Shown here piece by piece: positions 33,262 to 40,973 of a stretch of DNA of 64,000 bases. Origin of the DNA: Streptomyces inusitatus (GTDB taxonomy: Bacteria; Actinomycetota; Actinomycetes; Streptomycetales; Streptomycetaceae); assembly GCF_014651115.1 (NCBI RefSeq), contig NZ_BMWG01000022.1:62001-126000 (forward strand). The letters run 5' to 3'. Numbering within the stretch: the first letter of the stretch is position 1; each line of letters begins with the position of its first letter. The notes below the pieces were generated by a model. The model had not been told where the DNA came from and made no database searches. It worked only from the letters and a program-made list of their open reading frames with translations. The position numbers and the translations under genes were made by a program.

Positions 33262-33286
33262 AGTACCGCACTAATTAGTCGGTACT
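33262..33286. promoter_or_regulatory. Imperfect palindromic operator upstream of the oxidoreductase
   Basis: AGTACCG, one base, the perfect 10-bp palindrome ACTAATTAGT, then CGGTACT. It is strikingly AT-rich for this genome and lies 66 bases before the ATG at 33353. The form resembles HxlR/MarR-type operators, but no such regulator is adjacent. Confidence 0.6.
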
Positions 33287-33352
33287 TGTGGGTCGTGCGG
33301 CGCGCGATGAGGATCGGGGAACACCCCAGGCCATTCACCGAGGAGCCTCCCC

Positions 33353-34273
33353 ATGTCCGCGCCCGTCTCTCCCTCCGCCTCCCCTTCCTCCTCCCCTTCC
33401 TCTTCCTCCCCCGGCTCCGTCTCCGTCTCCGTTCTGGGCCTCGGCATGATGGGATCGGCCCTCGCCTCGGCGCTGCTCGACGCCGGTCACCGGGTGACCG
33501 TCTGGAATCGGACCTTCGCCAGGACCGGTCCGCTCGCGGACCGGGGCGCGGTCGCCGTACGGACGGCGGCCGAGGCCGTCGCGGCGAGCGAGCTGGTGAT
33601 TCTGTGCCTGCTGGACAACGGGAACGTGCGGGAGGTCCTCGACTCGCTCGGCGAGGAGGCGGCGGGCCGGACGCTGGTCAATCTGACCAATGGGACGCCC
33701 CGGCAGGCGCGTGATCTCGCGGTGCGGGCCGCTGGGCGCGGGGCCCGCTATCTGGACGGCGGGATCATGGCGGTTCCCCAGATGATCGCGGGACCGGCCG
33801 CCTATGTCTTCTACAGCGGCGACGAGAAGGCGTTCGGGGAGTACGAGTCCGCCCTCGCCGCGTTCGGCGGCGCACAGTTCGTCGGGGCCGACGCCGGTTT
33901 CGCGGCGCTCTACGACATCGCCCTGCTGACCGGTATGTACGGCATGGTGGTGGGCGTCCTCCAGGCGTTCGCGCTGGCCCGTACGGAGAACATCCCGGCG
34001 ACCGAGGTCGCCGGCCCGCTCACCGATTGGGTCGGCGCGATGCTGACCGGCGCCCGGCCCTGGGCCGAGGCGATCGACTCGGGTGAGCACCTCACCGATG
34101 TCTCCAGTCTCGCGGTCAATCACGCGGCGGTACCCAACTTCGTGGAGACCTTCCGGGACCAGGGTCTGGACCCCGCCTTCTTCGAGCAGTTGCAGAAGCT
34201 GCTGGAGCGCGGGATCGAGCGGGGGCACGGCGCGGACGGCCTCTCCCGACTGGCTGACCTGTTGAAGAAGTAG
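33353..34273 (+). CDS. Imine reductase-like NAD(P)-dependent oxidoreductase
   Basis: A 306-residue protein of the beta-hydroxyacid dehydrogenase/imine reductase superfamily. The Rossmann motif is VSVLGLGMMGSALASALLDAGH near residue 25, followed by VWNRT, which fits NADPH. GGIMAVPQMIAGPAA and the helical C-terminal domain with LYDIALLTGMYG match IREDs; the Asp in that motif may be the proton donor. The N-terminal 24 residues are a Ser/Pro repeat (SPSASPSSSPSSSS). The ATG follows GAGGAG. Substrate unknown; an operator upstream suggests induction by a small molecule. Confidence 0.87.
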   Translation: MSAPVSPSASPSSSPSSSSPGSVSVSVLGLGMMGSALASALLDAGHRVTVWNRTFARTGPLADRGAVAVRTAAEAVAASELVILCLLDNGNVREVLDSLGEEAAGRTLVNLTNGTPRQARDLAVRAAGRGARYLDGGIMAVPQMIAGPAAYVFYSGDEKAFGEYESALAAFGGAQFVGADAGFAALYDIALLTGMYGMVVGVLQAFALARTENIPATEVAGPLTDWVGAMLTGARPWAEAIDSGEHLTDVSSLAVNHAAVPNFVETFRDQGLDPAFFEQLQKLLERGIERGHGADGLSRLADLLKK

Positions 34274-34361
34274 CGGCTCGAAACAAGCTCTCACACCTGT
34301 TTCGATGGCTTTGAGGGGTCAACAGCCCACGGAAACATATGCGTTGTGAAAGTGGATTCAC

Positions 34362-34377
34362 ATTGGTCTATACCTTG
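34362..34377. promoter_or_regulatory. DasR-type site (dre) upstream of first chitinase
   Basis: ATTGGTCTATACCTTG matches the DasR-responsive element pattern (AGTGGTCTAGACCACT core TGGTCTAGACC) with a few changes. A near-consensus -35 (TTGACT, 34375-34380) overlaps its end, so DasR binding would block transcription. The identical 16-mer lies before the second chitinase. Confidence 0.75.
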
Positions 34378-34500
34378 ACTGGACCCCGTCAAGGCGCTTC
34401 AGTAGAGCGAACCCCCACCACCACGGCGCACCGGGACACCCCCGGACTCCCCCCACCGGGCGGACCCGGTACGGCCGTTGACGCACGAAGGAGACACTCC

Positions 34501-35400
34501 GTGCTGAAGCAGCGCATCAAATCGGTGCTCGTCGCCGTACTCGCCGCCGCGGGACTCGCGGCGGCCAGCCTGATTCCCACGGCGACGCCCGCCGCGGCCG
34601 ACGAGTGCACCTCGGCCCCCAACTGGCGCGCCGGGACGAATTACGTCCAGGGCAATGTCGTCAAGTACACCGACGGCAACTACTACATCGCCGAGCACGC
34701 CAACCCCGGCTACGACCCCACGGTCAGCACCTGGTTCTGGAACCCGCACACCTGTAGTGGTGGCGGGAACCCCAACCCGAGCGGCTTCGTGGTGACCGAA
34801 GCACAGTTCAACCAGATGTTCCCTGGCCGGAATGCGTTCTACACGTACAAGGGTCTGACGGACGCGCTGAGCGCGTTCCCCGCCTTCGCGAAGACCGGCA
34901 GCGACACGGTGAAGAAGCAGGAGGCCGCGGCCTTCCTGGCCAACGTCAGCCACGAGACCGGCGGCCTGGTCCACATCGTCGAGCAGAACACCGCCAACTA
35001 CCCGCACTACTGCGACCGCACCCAGCCCTACGGCTGCCCGGCCGGGCAGGCCGCCTACTACGGCCGCGGCCCGATCCAGCTCAGCTGGAACTTCAACTAC
35101 AAGGCCGCCGGCGACCACCTCGGCATCGACCTGCTGAACCAGCCCTCGCGGGTCCAGACGGACGCGGCCGTGGCCTGGAAGACAGGCCTCTGGTACTGGA
35201 ACACCCAGACCGGCCCCGGCACCATGACCGGCCACTCCGCCATGGTCAACCAGTCTGGTTTCGGCCAGACCATCCGGGCCATCAACGGCTCGCTGGAGTG
35301 CAACGGGGGCAACCCGGCCCAGGTTCAGAGCCGGGTGAACAAGTACACCCAGTTCACTCAGATCCTGGGCGTGCCGACGGGCGCCAACCTCTACTGCTGA
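34501..35400 (+). CDS. Secreted GH19 chitinase with chitin-binding domain (copy 1)
   Basis: A 299-residue extracellular chitinase of glycoside hydrolase family 19, which cleaves chitin. A signal peptide (LIPTATPAAA near residue 33) is followed by a CBM5/12-type domain (residues ~37-85: NWRAGTNYVQGNVVKY, PTVSTWFW). A short Gly/Pro/Asn linker leads to the catalytic domain. The likely acid and base glutamates are E152 (SHETGG) and E161 (IVEQN), nine residues apart as in Streptomyces GH19 enzymes; GPIQLSWNFNY lies in the cleft. GTG 34501 has GAAGGAG upstream. It is transcribed from its own DasR-type promoter and is closely similar to the next gene. Confidence 0.93.
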   Translation: MLKQRIKSVLVAVLAAAGLAAASLIPTATPAAADECTSAPNWRAGTNYVQGNVVKYTDGNYYIAEHANPGYDPTVSTWFWNPHTCSGGGNPNPSGFVVTEAQFNQMFPGRNAFYTYKGLTDALSAFPAFAKTGSDTVKKQEAAAFLANVSHETGGLVHIVEQNTANYPHYCDRTQPYGCPAGQAAYYGRGPIQLSWNFNYKAAGDHLGIDLLNQPSRVQTDAAVAWKTGLWYWNTQTGPGTMTGHSAMVNQSGFGQTIRAINGSLECNGGNPAQVQSRVNKYTQFTQILGVPTGANLYC

Positions 35401-35420
35401 TCGGAAAGGGAGAGCGCTCC

Positions 35421-35462
35421 CACACGCCGCGGGCCGGGGTCTCCACCCCGGCCCGCGGTGTG
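35421..35462 (+). terminator. Terminator after first chitinase
   Basis: A long hairpin: CACACGCCGCGGGCCGGGG pairs with CCCCGGCCCGCGGTGTG (one bulge). It isolates chitinase 1 from the promoter of chitinase 2. Confidence 0.85.
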
Positions 35463-35512
35463 TTCGCAGGTCAACAGGGGTTCATATCAAGTGGGTTACT
35501 ACGGAATCTCGC

Positions 35513-35528
35513 ATTGGTCTATACCTTG
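35513..35528. promoter_or_regulatory. DasR-type site (dre) upstream of second chitinase
   Basis: ATTGGTCTATACCTTG, identical to the site upstream of the first chitinase, followed by TTGACT (35526-35531). A repressor of amino-sugar metabolism would control both genes alike. Confidence 0.75.
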
Positions 35529-35646
35529 ACTGCACCCCTCGGGGGGCGCTTGGGTGTGGCGTACACCCCGCCACGGCGTGCTCACGGTCATCTCTGTTCC
35601 CAACAGACCGTTCAGGCATGTCCGTTGACGCACGAAAGGCATAGTC

Positions 35647-36555
35647 GTGCTCAGAGAACGAATGAAGTCACTCATGGTCGGCGTAGTCGCGGCCGGATCC
35701 CTCGCGGCGACGGCGCTCATGCCGACCGCCACGGCCTCCGCCGCCACCCCCGTGGACGAGTGCGCGATCGCGCCCACGTGGACCGCCGGAGCCAACTACC
35801 AGGCCAATGACATCGTCAAGCACAGCGACGGCAAGATCTATGTCGCCGAGCGGGACAACCCGGGCTACGACCCGACCGTCAGCACCTGGTACTGGAACCC
35901 GTACACCTGTGGCGGGAACGGGAACCCGAACCACAACAGCTTCGTGGTCACCGAGGCCCAGTTCAACCAGATGTTCCCCCGCCGGAACCCCTTCTACACG
36001 TACAAGGGTCTGACGGACGCCGCCAAGGCCTTCCCGAAGTTCGCCCACACCGGCACGGACACGATGAAGAAGCAGGAGGCCGCGGCCTTCCTCGCGAACG
36101 TCAGCCACGAGACCGGTGGCCTGTACTACGTCGTGGAGCAGAACAAGGACAACTACTCCCACTACTGTGACCGCGACCAGTCCTACGGCTGCCCGGCGGG
36201 CCAGTCCGCGTACTACGGCCGCGGCCCGATCCAGCTCAGCTGGAACTTCAACTACAAGGCCGCCGGTGACTTCCTCGGCATCGACCTGCTGAACAAGCCG
36301 CAGCTCGTCGAGGAGAACCCGGCGATCGCGATGATGACCGGTCTCTGGTACTGGAACACCCAGGACGGCCCGGGCCCGATCACCGGCCACGACGCGATGG
36401 TCAGCGGCGCCGGTTTCGGCCAGTCGATCCGCTCCATCAACGGCGCTCTTGAGTGCGAGGGCGGCAACCCCCGCCAGGTCGAGAGCCGGATCAACCGCTA
36501 CAAGCAGTTCACCCAGATCCTGGGCGTGCCCACCGGTGCGAACCTGTCCTGCTGA
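35647..36555 (+). CDS. Secreted GH19 chitinase with chitin-binding domain (copy 2)
   Basis: A 302-residue paralogue of the upstream chitinase, with the same order: signal peptide (ATASAA), CBM5/12-like module (TWTAGANYQANDIVKH, STWYW), linker, GH19 domain. The catalytic pair is E155 (SHETGG) and E164 (VVEQN). Much of the catalytic domain is identical, while signal and linker diverge. GTG 35647 starts MLRERMKS; AAAGG lies about eight bases upstream. Extra cysteines (CDRDQSYGCPAG) are retained in both copies. Probably produced together with copy 1 in the presence of chitin. Confidence 0.93.
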   Translation: MLRERMKSLMVGVVAAGSLAATALMPTATASAATPVDECAIAPTWTAGANYQANDIVKHSDGKIYVAERDNPGYDPTVSTWYWNPYTCGGNGNPNHNSFVVTEAQFNQMFPRRNPFYTYKGLTDAAKAFPKFAHTGTDTMKKQEAAAFLANVSHETGGLYYVVEQNKDNYSHYCDRDQSYGCPAGQSAYYGRGPIQLSWNFNYKAAGDFLGIDLLNKPQLVEENPAIAMMTGLWYWNTQDGPGPITGHDAMVSGAGFGQSIRSINGALECEGGNPRQVESRINRYKQFTQILGVPTGANLSC

Positions 36556-36581
36556 CAAGCTGACCGCATGACCGCATGACG

Positions 36582-36610
36582 ACGGGCCGGGGAGCGACTC
36601 CCCGGCCCGT
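36582..36610. terminator. Terminator between chitinase 2 and hemB
   Basis: A perfect 13-bp inverted repeat (ACGGGCCGGGGAG) around CGA, followed by CTCGGTTTTCC. It lies between the convergent chitinase and hemB genes. Confidence 0.85.
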
Positions 36611-36626
36611 CTCGGTTTTCCACGGC

Positions 36627-37616
36627 TCAGAGGGAGCGCGCGACCTCGGTCGCCCAGTAGGTGAGGATCATGTCCGCACCCGCCCGCTTGATGCCCATGA
36701 GGCTCTCCAGGATCGCCTTGTCCCGGTCGATCCAGCCCCGCTCGGCGGCGGCCTCGACCATCGCGTACTCACCGCTGATCTGGTACGCCGCGACCGGCAC
36801 ATCCACCGAGTCGGCGATCTTGGCGAGAATGTCCAGATAGGGCCCGGCGGGCTTCACCATGACGATGTCGGCGCCCTCGTCCAGGTCCAGGGCCAGTTCG
36901 CGCAGCGACTCGCGCACATTGGCGGAGTCCTGCTGATAGGTCCTGCGGTCTCCCACCAGGGACGAGCCGACCGCCTCCCGGAAGGGCCCGTAGAACGCGG
37001 ACGCGTACTTGACGGTGTACGCCAGGATCGCCACGTCCTCCTTGCCGATGGTGTCCAGCGCGTCCCGGACCACCCCGACCTGGCCGTCCATCATCCCGCT
37101 GGGGCCGACCATATGGACGCCCGCGTCGGCCTGGACCTGGGCCATCTCCGCGTACCGCTCCAGCGTCGCGTCATTGTCGACCCGGCCGTCGGCGTCCAGG
37201 ACCCCGCAGTGCCCGTGATCGGTGTACTCGTCGAGACAGAGATCCGACATGATCACCAGATCGTCGCCCACCTCGGCGCGCACATCGCGGATGGCGACCT
37301 GGAGGATCCCGTCCGGATCCGTGCCCGCGCTGCCCAGCGCGTCCTTCTTCGCGTCCTCCGGCACCCCGAAGAGCATGATCCCGGAGACCCCGGCCTGCCG
37401 GGCCTCGACGGCCGCCTTCCGCAGCGTGTCCCGGGTGTGCTGCACGACGCCCGGCATCGCGGAGATCGGCACGGGCTCGCTGATGCCCTCCCGTACGAAC
37501 GCGGGAAGGATCAGGTCGGAGGGGTGCAACCGGGTCTCGGCGACCATACGGCGGACGGCGGGCGAGGTCCGCAGACGGCGGGGCCGGGTGCCCGGAAAGG
37601 ATCCATACACACTCAT
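36627..37616 (-). CDS. hemB: Porphobilinogen synthase (delta-aminolevulinate dehydratase)
   Basis: Condenses two 5-aminolevulinate molecules to porphobilinogen. The 329-residue protein has the two Schiff-base lysines, in YTVKYASAFYGPFR and IVMVKPAGPYLD, and the allosteric GVVRDALD region. The metal-binding segment is DLCLDEYTDHGHCG: the middle cysteine of the zinc-type CxC motif is replaced by Asp, which points to Mg2+ dependence at that site. It starts at ATG 37616 and overlaps the upstream DinB-type gene by four bases, so the two are cotranscribed. It is next to, but not part of, the hemACD operon. Confidence 0.96.
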   Translation of the reverse strand: MSVYGSFPGTRPRRLRTSPAVRRMVAETRLHPSDLILPAFVREGISEPVPISAMPGVVQHTRDTLRKAAVEARQAGVSGIMLFGVPEDAKKDALGSAGTDPDGILQVAIRDVRAEVGDDLVIMSDLCLDEYTDHGHCGVLDADGRVDNDATLERYAEMAQVQADAGVHMVGPSGMMDGQVGVVRDALDTIGKEDVAILAYTVKYASAFYGPFREAVGSSLVGDRRTYQQDSANVRESLRELALDLDEGADIVMVKPAGPYLDILAKIADSVDVPVAAYQISGEYAMVEAAAERGWIDRDKAILESLMGIKRAGADMILTYWATEVARSL

Positions 37617-38179
37617 GCCCCCAACGCTACGCCCCGGCCGGCGAGAGCTTTACGCAGGTGCAGGGTGAGACCGATCTCGGAGACGTTTTTGGCCAGCTCG
37701 AAGTTGACCCAGGAGGCGATGTCGACCAGCGGCAGCCCCTCGCCCCAGGGGAGCCCCCGGGTCCGCTCGACGGAGTCCAGGTCGCTGTCGCCGAGCCTCA
37801 GCAGCTCCGCCCGCCAGCGGTCCTTCAGCTCCTGAACCCACCGGACCGCGCCGTCCGCGCCGCCCGGCCAGAAGATCTCCTCCCGCTCCGGCGACCCGCC
37901 GTCGAAGCAGTGCCCGAGCGTGGTGGTCCACCAGTAACCGATGTGCCAGGTGAGCCAGGCGATGCTGGTGGTGGGCACCGGGTCGGGCTCGGGCACCTGC
38001 CAGTCGGGGACCCACCGACCCCGCTCGTCCTCGCGGACCGTCCAGGCCCCGGGCGCGGGCTCCCAGAGGCAGGCGGCGTCGTCCAGGGCGGGGCGGTGAT
38101 GGGTGAAGAGCGACCATACGGTGTCGAGCTGGCGCACAAGGAGATCGGCGCGGGCCGAGGCGGCCGGGACTGAGGTCAT
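37613..38179 (-). CDS. DinB superfamily protein
   Basis: A 188-residue four-helix DinB/DUF664-type protein. The metal-ligand histidine is in TWHIGYWW; the family usually needs two more His, one of which may be in LFTHHRP. Members include mycothiol-dependent detoxification enzymes. The start at 38179 (MTSVPAASARADLL) is preferred; a longer frame begins in a repeat. The stop overlaps the hemB start by four bases, so it probably shares a transcript. A link to heme synthesis is inferred only from position. Confidence 0.82.
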   Translation of the reverse strand: MTSVPAASARADLLVRQLDTVWSLFTHHRPALDDAACLWEPAPGAWTVREDERGRWVPDWQVPEPDPVPTTSIAWLTWHIGYWWTTTLGHCFDGGSPEREEIFWPGGADGAVRWVQELKDRWRAELLRLGDSDLDSVERTRGLPWGEGLPLVDIASWVNFELAKNVSEIGLTLHLRKALAGRGVALGA

Positions 38180-38222
38180 CCCAGGAGCCTTCCACCCGGC
38201 CCGGCGGCCCGGCAATCGCTTT

Positions 38223-38270
38223 CCCGGGCACGGCCCCGGGCACGGCCCCGGGCACGGCCCCGGGCACGGC
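38223..38270. repeat. Four 12-bp tandem repeats
   Basis: Four perfect copies of CCCGGGCACGGC, non-coding, between dinB and cobA/hemD. No gene or terminator is apparent over the repeat. Confidence 0.9.
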
Positions 38271-38358
38271 GAAGGGCGGGGCCGGGGAGAAAATCCCCCG
38301 CCCCGCCCTCGTACTCACAGGCGTGCGCCAGGCGTGCGCCGGTCAGATGCCGTGCCGG

Positions 38359-40017
38359 TCAGGTGGTGCGCCGGCGTCTTCCGCCGGGGCGGCGCTCGGA
38401 AGGCCGCAGCACATGGTCGCCCGCCTCCACGGCGGTCGCCCGGCGCGCCGCGCCGAACTCCGCCAGCGCCTCGGCCAGCCGGTGCACCGAGGGCTCGGGC
38501 GACAGCACGTCCACCCGCAGCCCGTGCTCCTCCGCCGTCTTGGCGGTGGCCGGACCGATACAGGCGATCACGGTCACATTGTGCGGCTTCCCGGCGATGC
38601 CCACCAGATTCCGCACGGTGGACGACGAGGTGAAGAGCACCGCGTCGAACCCGCCGCCCTTGATCGCCTCACGCGTCTCGGCCGGCGGCGGCGACGCCCG
38701 TACCGTCCGGTACGCGGTGACGTCGTCCACCTCCCAGCCCAGCTCGATCAACCCGGCGACCAGCGTCTCCGTGGCGATGTCCGCGCGCGGCAGGAACACC
38801 CGGTCGATCGGGTCGAAGACCGGGTCGTACGGCGGCCAGTCCTCCAGGAGGCCGGCCGCGGACTGCTCGCCGCTCGGCACCAGATCGGGCTTCACACCGA
38901 AGTCGATCAGCGCCCGCGCGGTCTGCTCGCCGACCGCCGCGACCTTGATCCCGGCGAAGGCGCGCGCGTCGAGCCCGTACTCCTCGAACTTCTCCCGCAC
39001 CGCCTTCACCGCGTTGACCGAGGTGAAGGCGATCCACTCGTACCGCCCGGTGACCAGGCCCTTGACCGCCCGCTCCATCTGCTGCGGAGTGCGCGGCGGC
39101 TCGACGGCGATCGTCGGGACCTCGTGCGGGACTGCGCCGTAGGACCGAAGCTGGTCGGAGAGCGAAGCGGACTGCTCCTTGGTCCGCGGCACCAGCACCC
39201 GCCAGCCGAACAGCGGCTTCGACTCGAACCAGGCGAGCTGGTCGCGCTGCGCGGCGGAACTGCGCTCCCCGACCACGGCTATCACCGGCCGATGCCCGTC
39301 CGGGGACGGCAGCACCTTCGCCTGCTTCAGGGTCTGGGCGATGGAGCCGAGGGTCGCGGTCCAGGTCCGCTGCCGGGTCGTGGTGCCCCCGACGGTGACG
39401 GTCAGCGGGGTGTCGGGCTTGCGGCCCGCGGCCACCAGCTCGCTCGCCGCCGCCGCGACCGCATCCAGCGTGGTCGAGACGACGACCGTGCCGTCGCTCG
39501 CGCCGACCTCGGTCCAGCACCGCTCGCTCGCGGTCCGGGCGTCCACGAACCGGACGTCCGTCCCCTGCGCGTCCCGCAGCGGGACACCGGCGTACGCGGG
39601 CACGCCGACGGCGGTGGCGACACCCGGCACGACCTCGAAGGGAATCCCCTCCGCGGCGCACGCGAGCATCTCCTGCCCGGCGTCCGCGTCCAGGCCCGGA
39701 TCACCGGTCACCGCACGGACGACCCGCTTGCCGCCCCGCGCGGCCTCCATGACAAGATTGACCGCATCCCTGAGTACGGGGATTCCGGCGGCTGTTGACG
39801 CATCGTCAGCAACTGTCGGCTCAGGCGTGCTGACGCTCGCCCGCGCATGGCCGCGTACCACTTCGAGCACATCCGGCTCGGCGATGAGTACGTCGGCTCC
39901 CGCGAGTGCCTCGACAGCGCGCAGTGTCAGCAGTCCGGGATCGCCGGGACCGGCGCCGAGGAAAGTGACGTGCCCGTGTGCCGAGAACGCCGAGGACGGG
40001 TTGGTGGTGGGGCTCAA
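38359..40017 (-). CDS. hemD: Fused uroporphyrinogen-III C-methyltransferase / uroporphyrinogen-III synthase
   Basis: A 552-residue fusion. The N-terminal ~245 residues are a CobA/SUMT methyltransferase (VTFLGAGPGDPGLLTLRA, VPGVATAVGVPAYAG, GRKPDTPLTVTVGGT). The C-terminal ~270 are HemD uroporphyrinogen-III synthase (GWRVLVPRTKEQSASLS, AFTSVNAVKAV, VFLPRADIATETL, LFTSSSTVRNLVG). The fusion makes uroporphyrinogen III and may direct part of it to sirohaem or cobalamin. The TTG start overlaps the hemC stop by four bases (TTGA). The fused form is usual in Streptomyces. In the N-terminal domain the usual catalytic residues appear mostly kept, but the segment is divergent, so methyltransferase activity is less certain. 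Confidence 0.93.
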   Translation of the reverse strand: MSPTTNPSSAFSAHGHVTFLGAGPGDPGLLTLRAVEALAGADVLIAEPDVLEVVRGHARASVSTPEPTVADDASTAAGIPVLRDAVNLVMEAARGGKRVVRAVTGDPGLDADAGQEMLACAAEGIPFEVVPGVATAVGVPAYAGVPLRDAQGTDVRFVDARTASERCWTEVGASDGTVVVSTTLDAVAAAASELVAAGRKPDTPLTVTVGGTTTRQRTWTATLGSIAQTLKQAKVLPSPDGHRPVIAVVGERSSAAQRDQLAWFESKPLFGWRVLVPRTKEQSASLSDQLRSYGAVPHEVPTIAVEPPRTPQQMERAVKGLVTGRYEWIAFTSVNAVKAVREKFEEYGLDARAFAGIKVAAVGEQTARALIDFGVKPDLVPSGEQSAAGLLEDWPPYDPVFDPIDRVFLPRADIATETLVAGLIELGWEVDDVTAYRTVRASPPPAETREAIKGGGFDAVLFTSSSTVRNLVGIAGKPHNVTVIACIGPATAKTAEEHGLRVDVLSPEPSVHRLAEALAEFGAARRATAVEAGDHVLRPSERRPGGRRRRTT

Positions 40018-40973
40018 TGTGCTCGCTCCCCCATAAGACCGGCCGCACCCTTGGCGAGCATCTCGGACGCGAGTTCGCGACCGAGCGCGATGGCGTCGCC
40101 GTGCGACGTGGGTACGGGACCGGTGGTGGACAGCTGCACCAGCGTCGAGCCGTCGGTGGTGCCGACGACGCCGCGCAGGCGCATCTCAGTGACAGCCTCC
40201 TCCTCGCCCAACAGGTCGGCGAGCGCACCCACAGGTGCGCTGCAGCCGGCCTCCAGGGCGGCGAGCAGGGATCGCTCGGCGGTCACGGCGACCCGGGTTC
40301 GCGGGTCGTCGAGCTCACCGAGCAGAGCGGCGAGGACTGCGTTATCCGCAGCGCACTCGATCGCCAGTGCCCCCTGGCCGGGGGCGGGCAGGACGGAGTC
40401 GACCGACAGGAAGTCGGTCACCTCGTCAGCACGCCCGATCCGGTTGAGACCGGCCGCGGCGAGTACCACCGCGTCCAGCTCTCCCTTTCGGACGTATCCG
40501 ATCCGAGTGTCGATATTGCCACGGATCGGCACGGTTTCTATCCGCGTGTGGTGCGCGCGGGCGTACGCGTTCAGCTGCGCCATCCGGCGCGGCGAGCCGG
40601 TGCCGACCCGCGCGCCCTCGGGAAGCTGCCCGAAGGTGAGGCCGTCCCGGGCCACCAGTACGTCCCTGGGGTCCTCGCGCGGCGGGACCGCGGCGAGGAC
40701 CAGCTCATCGGGCTGCGTGGTGGGAAGGTCCTTCAGCGAGTGAACGGCGAAGTCCACCTCATCGCGGAGCAGCGCCTCCCGCAGCGCGGCGACGAACACT
40801 CCGGTGCCGCCGATCTGCGCGAGCTGCTCACGGGAGGTGTCCCCGTACGTGGTGATCTCGACCAGCTCGACGGAGCGGCCGGTCAGCCGGCTCACCGCCC
40901 GGGCCACCTGCCCGGACTGGGCCAGGGCGAGCTTGCTGCGCCTGGTCCCGAGCCTCAGTGCCCTCTCGGTCAT
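40014..40973 (-). CDS. hemC: Hydroxymethylbilane synthase (porphobilinogen deaminase)
   Basis: Polymerises four porphobilinogens into hydroxymethylbilane. The 319-residue protein shows the N-terminal LGTRRSKLALAQSG, the catalytic Asp in EVDFAVHSLKDLP, the arginine-rich IGTGSPRR-type motif (VGTGSPRRMAQL) and Cys244 in EAGCSAPVGA, which carries the dipyrromethane cofactor. It overlaps hemA and hemD by four bases on each side, so three coupled starts form one operon. Confidence 0.97.
   Translation of the reverse strand: MTERALRLGTRRSKLALAQSGQVARAVSRLTGRSVELVEITTYGDTSREQLAQIGGTGVFVAALREALLRDEVDFAVHSLKDLPTTQPDELVLAAVPPREDPRDVLVARDGLTFGQLPEGARVGTGSPRRMAQLNAYARAHHTRIETVPIRGNIDTRIGYVRKGELDAVVLAAAGLNRIGRADEVTDFLSVDSVLPAPGQGALAIECAADNAVLAALLGELDDPRTRVAVTAERSLLAALEAGCSAPVGALADLLGEEEAVTEMRLRGVVGTTDGSTLVQLSTTGPVPTSHGDAIALGRELASEMLAKGAAGLMGERAH

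Noticed and set aside
38223..38270. CRISPR array candidate (regular 12-bp repeats)
   Set aside because: Perfect head-to-tail repeats without spacers; simple tandem repeat, no cas genes nearby.
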